The notes beneath the pieces were generated by a model. That model had not been told where the DNA came from and searched no databases. It saw only the letters and a program-made list of their open reading frames with translations. From an uncultured Hungatella sp. (GTDB lineage Bacteria; Bacillota; Clostridia; Lachnospirales; Lachnospiraceae), in contig CAMUJH010000023.1 of the NCBI GenBank assembly GCA_947089145.1, positions 1 through 63,530 of the forward strand: a stretch of DNA of 63,530 bases. The letters run 5' to 3'. Position 1 is the first letter of the stretch. Each line of letters opens with the position of its first letter. The translations under genes were made by a program, and so were the position numbers. Of the stretch, positions 61,379 through 63,530 are shown in pieces.

Positions 61379-62474
61379 GAATAAACGAAATTATGTTGGC
61401 GTTCTTTCTTCTGTGTTCGCCATCTTTATCGGACTGCTGGTAGGGCTTGTGGTGCTGATTCTGTGTAACCCGTCTCAGGCCCTGCCGGGATTTATGACGA
61501 TCCTTACAGGCGCATTTACCCACGGGATGCGGGGAGTGGGACAGGTGTTTTACTATGCCACGCCGATTATCCTTACAGGCTTGTCAGTGGGGTTTGCGTT
61601 TAAAACGGGCGTGTTTAACATCGGGACTCCCGGGCAGTTTATTATGGGAGCCTTCGGGGCGGTGTATGCGGGAATCATGTGGGACCGGCTGGGAGGGCTC
61701 CATTGGGCTGCGGCGCTTCTGGCAAGCATTGCCCTGGGGGCCTTTTGGGGCCTGATCCCAGGACTTTTGAAGGCATATTTTAACGTGAATGTGGTTATCT
61801 CCTGCATTATGATGAACTATATCGGCATGTATCTGGTCAACTGGACCGTGAGAAGCAATAAGGCCCTGTTTAATACTCTGCGAAACGAGTCCAAGGATGT
61901 GGCCGCTACGGCGGTGATTCCCAAAATGGGGCTTGACAAGGTGTTTGCCGGGTCCAGCGTTAACGGAGGGATTGTCATTGCCATCGCGGTGGTAATCCTG
62001 ATTTATATCCTGTTAAATAAGACAACGTTCGGGTATGAGCTGAAGGCCGTGGGCTACAATCAGGATGCGGGAAAATACGCAGGAATCAATGAGAAGCGCA
62101 ATGTGGTGGCAGCCATGATGATCGCAGGCGCCATTGCCGGGCTGGCAGGAGGCCTTTTGTACCTGGCAGGAACCGGAAAGCATATTGAGATCAAAGACGT
62201 GCTTGCCGCCGAGGGGTTTACAGGGATTTCCGTGGCCCTTTTAGGGTTAAGCCATCCCATAGGAGTACTGTTTTCCGGCCTGTTTATCGCATATCTGACT
62301 GCAGGCGGGTTTTATCTTCAGCTGTTTGAGTTTTCCACGGAGATCATTGATATTATTGTGGCAGTGATTATTTACTTCAGCGCGTTTGCTCTGATTGTGC
62401 GGTCGATTCTGGGCAAGATACAGGAGAAAAGGGCCAAGAAGGAAGAAATGAAAGGGGGAGGCGGTCAGGAATGA
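61368..62474 (+). CDS. Nucleoside ABC permease, YufP type
   Basis: 368 residues, about ten membrane segments, of the BPD-transp-2 permease family ('FAFKTGVFNIGTPGQFIMGA', 'AVGYNQDAGKYAGINEKRNV', 'GFTGISVALLGLSHPIGVLF'). The start has GAGAGGGG within the end of the ATPase gene. Forms the membrane heterodimer with the next permease. Confidence 0.92.
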   Translation: MKLKNKRNYVGVLSSVFAIFIGLLVGLVVLILCNPSQALPGFMTILTGAFTHGMRGVGQVFYYATPIILTGLSVGFAFKTGVFNIGTPGQFIMGAFGAVYAGIMWDRLGGLHWAAALLASIALGAFWGLIPGLLKAYFNVNVVISCIMMNYIGMYLVNWTVRSNKALFNTLRNESKDVAATAVIPKMGLDKVFAGSSVNGGIVIAIAVVILIYILLNKTTFGYELKAVGYNQDAGKYAGINEKRNVVAAMMIAGAIAGLAGGLLYLAGTGKHIEIKDVLAAEGFTGISVALLGLSHPIGVLFSGLFIAYLTAGGFYLQLFEFSTEIIDIIVAVIIYFSAFALIVRSILGKIQEKRAKKEEMKGGGGQE

Positions 62475-63424
62475 GTGTAATTTACTTTATTTTTCAGCAG
62501 ACTATGCTCTTTACGATTCCACTGATGATCGTGGCTTTGGGAGGCATGTTTTCCGAGCGCAGCGGCGTGGTGAACATTGCCCTGGAAGGAATCATGATCA
62601 TGGGGGCGTTTACCAGCATCCTTTTTCTAAACCTGACCGGAGGGAAAATGTCGGGACAGGTTCAGCTGATTCTGGCTATTTTGATTTCCATGGCAACAGG
62701 CGCGGTGTTCTCCCTGACCCATGCCTATGCGGCCATCAACATGAAAGCGGACCAGACCATCAGCGGCACGGCTCTCAACATGTTTGCGCCGGCATTTGCC
62801 ATTTTCGTGGCCAGGGTTATCCAGGGGGTTCAGCAGATTCAGTTTACCAATACCTTCCGAATTGATTCCGTGCCGGTGCTTGGAAAGATTCCGGTTATTG
62901 GGCCTATGCTGTTTCAGAATGCGTATATTACCACCTACCTGGGTATCATCATTCTTGTGGCGTCAGCCCTGGTGCTTTACAAAACCAGGTTCGGGCTGCG
63001 TCTTCGTGCCTGCGGCGAGCATCCCCATGCAGCAGATGCGGCCGGCATTAACGTATATCGGATGCAGTATGCGGGAGTTGTGATTTCAGGGGCCCTTGGG
63101 GGCCTTGGAGGTCTGGTGTTCGTGGTTCCTACCTCCACCAATTTTAATGCGGATGTGGCCGGATACGGCTTTTTGGCCATTGCGGTTCTGATCTTCGGCC
63201 AGTGGAAGCCGTGGAAAATCCTGGGGGCGTCACTGTTTTTCGGGCTGATGAAGGCTATTGCGGCGGCATACTCGGGAATTCCGTTTTTGGCTTCCCTGGG
63301 AATCCCCAGCTATCTGTACAAAATGGTGCCTTATATTGCTACCATGGTGGTGCTTATGTTCACGTCCCAGAATTCACAGGCGCCCAGGGCCTCCGGCGTG
63401 CCTTATGATAAGGGGCAGAGATAA
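62471..63424 (+). CDS. Nucleoside ABC permease, YufQ type
   Basis: 317 residues, eight to ten membrane segments, BPD-transp-2 family ('GGMFSERSGVVNIALEGIMI', 'LRACGEHPHAADAAGINVYR', 'GYGFLAIAVLIFGQW'). Overlaps the previous stop by ATGA. Completes the BMP-ATPase-permease-permease set, which by family knowledge imports nucleosides. Confidence 0.92.
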   Translation: MSVIYFIFQQTMLFTIPLMIVALGGMFSERSGVVNIALEGIMIMGAFTSILFLNLTGGKMSGQVQLILAILISMATGAVFSLTHAYAAINMKADQTISGTALNMFAPAFAIFVARVIQGVQQIQFTNTFRIDSVPVLGKIPVIGPMLFQNAYITTYLGIIILVASALVLYKTRFGLRLRACGEHPHAADAAGINVYRMQYAGVVISGALGGLGGLVFVVPTSTNFNADVAGYGFLAIAVLIFGQWKPWKILGASLFFGLMKAIAAAYSGIPFLASLGIPSYLYKMVPYIATMVVLMFTSQNSQAPRASGVPYDKGQR

Positions 63425-63530
63425 ATGTATTTCCGGAATCTCTCTGTGCCTGATTTTGTGAGATGATTTTTTTGACAGATGTGCATAAATTTATGTGCAT
63501 ATGACGGAAAATCAGCCACAAAGGCAGGTG
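63425..63530 (+). other. Right-end intergenic stretch
   Basis: No gene. A TTGACA (63472-63477) is followed by TGTGCATAAATTTATGTGCATA, which holds the inverted repeat TGCATAAATTTATG. It may belong to the promoter/operator of the next gene beyond the window. Confidence 0.3.

Overview
The window looks like a chromosomal segment of an anaerobic gut Firmicute, most probably a Lachnospiraceae / Clostridium cluster XIVa member. This is inferred from strong AGGAGG-type ribosome binding sites on nearly every gene, a BofC-like and a SpoVB/MurJ-like protein (spore former), LoaP-type NusG paralogues ahead of a glycan operon, several GPH sugar symporters, LplB/YtcP-type ABC permeases and many AraC regulators. 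No rRNA, tRNA, CRISPR array, phage gene or transposase was seen.

Layout. (1) 1-5.3 kb: a 5'-truncated SpoVB/MurJ-family flippase with a repetitive Gly/Arg/Gln-rich N-terminus, a DUF1189 membrane protein, a BofC-like protein, a 166-bp palindromic repeat and an HI0933-type flavoprotein. (2) 5.5-7.1 kb: a solitary AAA-ATPase / PD-(D/E)XK protein. (3) 7.2-12.0 kb: lacZ-type beta-galactosidase plus a GPH symporter, with a possible small minus-strand gene in the promoter region. (4) 12.1-13.6 kb, minus strand: an AT-rich AAA/OLD-like ATPase with a short, possibly truncated partner. (5) 14.1-24.3 kb: a uronate/glycosaminoglycan-oligosaccharide locus with two AraC regulators, GH88 unsaturated glucuronyl hydrolase, GPH symporter, DhuD/KduD-like dehydrogenase, DhuI-like RpiB/LacAB-fold isomerase, a galactose-binding-like protein and a GH2 enzyme. 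(6) 24.6-32.8 kb: a flavoprotein, a GNAT, proB-DUF896-proA, a toxin-antitoxin-like remnant and a long FtsA-like ATPase. (7) 33.0-39.0 kb: an AraC regulator divergent from two ABC permeases, a sialidase-fold protein and a lipoprotein binding protein. (8) 39.2-58.2 kb: a surface-glycan operon introduced by two NusG/LoaP paralogues. (9) 58.6-63.4 kb: a BMP-type nucleoside ABC transporter.

The glycan operon is the most notable part. It carries an initiating sugar-phosphate transferase, an epimerase, a GT2, a sialyltransferase-like GT, an asparagine-synthetase-like protein overlapping an Asp/Glu racemase, a flippase, a polymerase, a WbpG/PseA-type amidotransferase and a nearly complete legionaminic-acid set (dehydratase, aminotransferase, PtmE-like nucleotidyltransferase, NeuB, NeuC, NeuA). 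At the place where the NeuD/LegH N-acetyltransferase is expected, only a 32-codon NeuD-like N-terminus remains. It is followed with a 1-nt overlap by a sugar N-formyltransferase with an intact N-H-D triad. This suggests an N-formylated, possibly amidinated, nonulosonic acid glycan that may also carry a D-amino acid.

A second notable signal is a 26-bp motif (23/26 identical) at exactly the same distance upstream of the -10 boxes of the lacZ operon and of the ABC/sialidase operon. It suggests that the AraC protein at 32964-33809 controls both. All calls come from reading the sequence; no database search was run.
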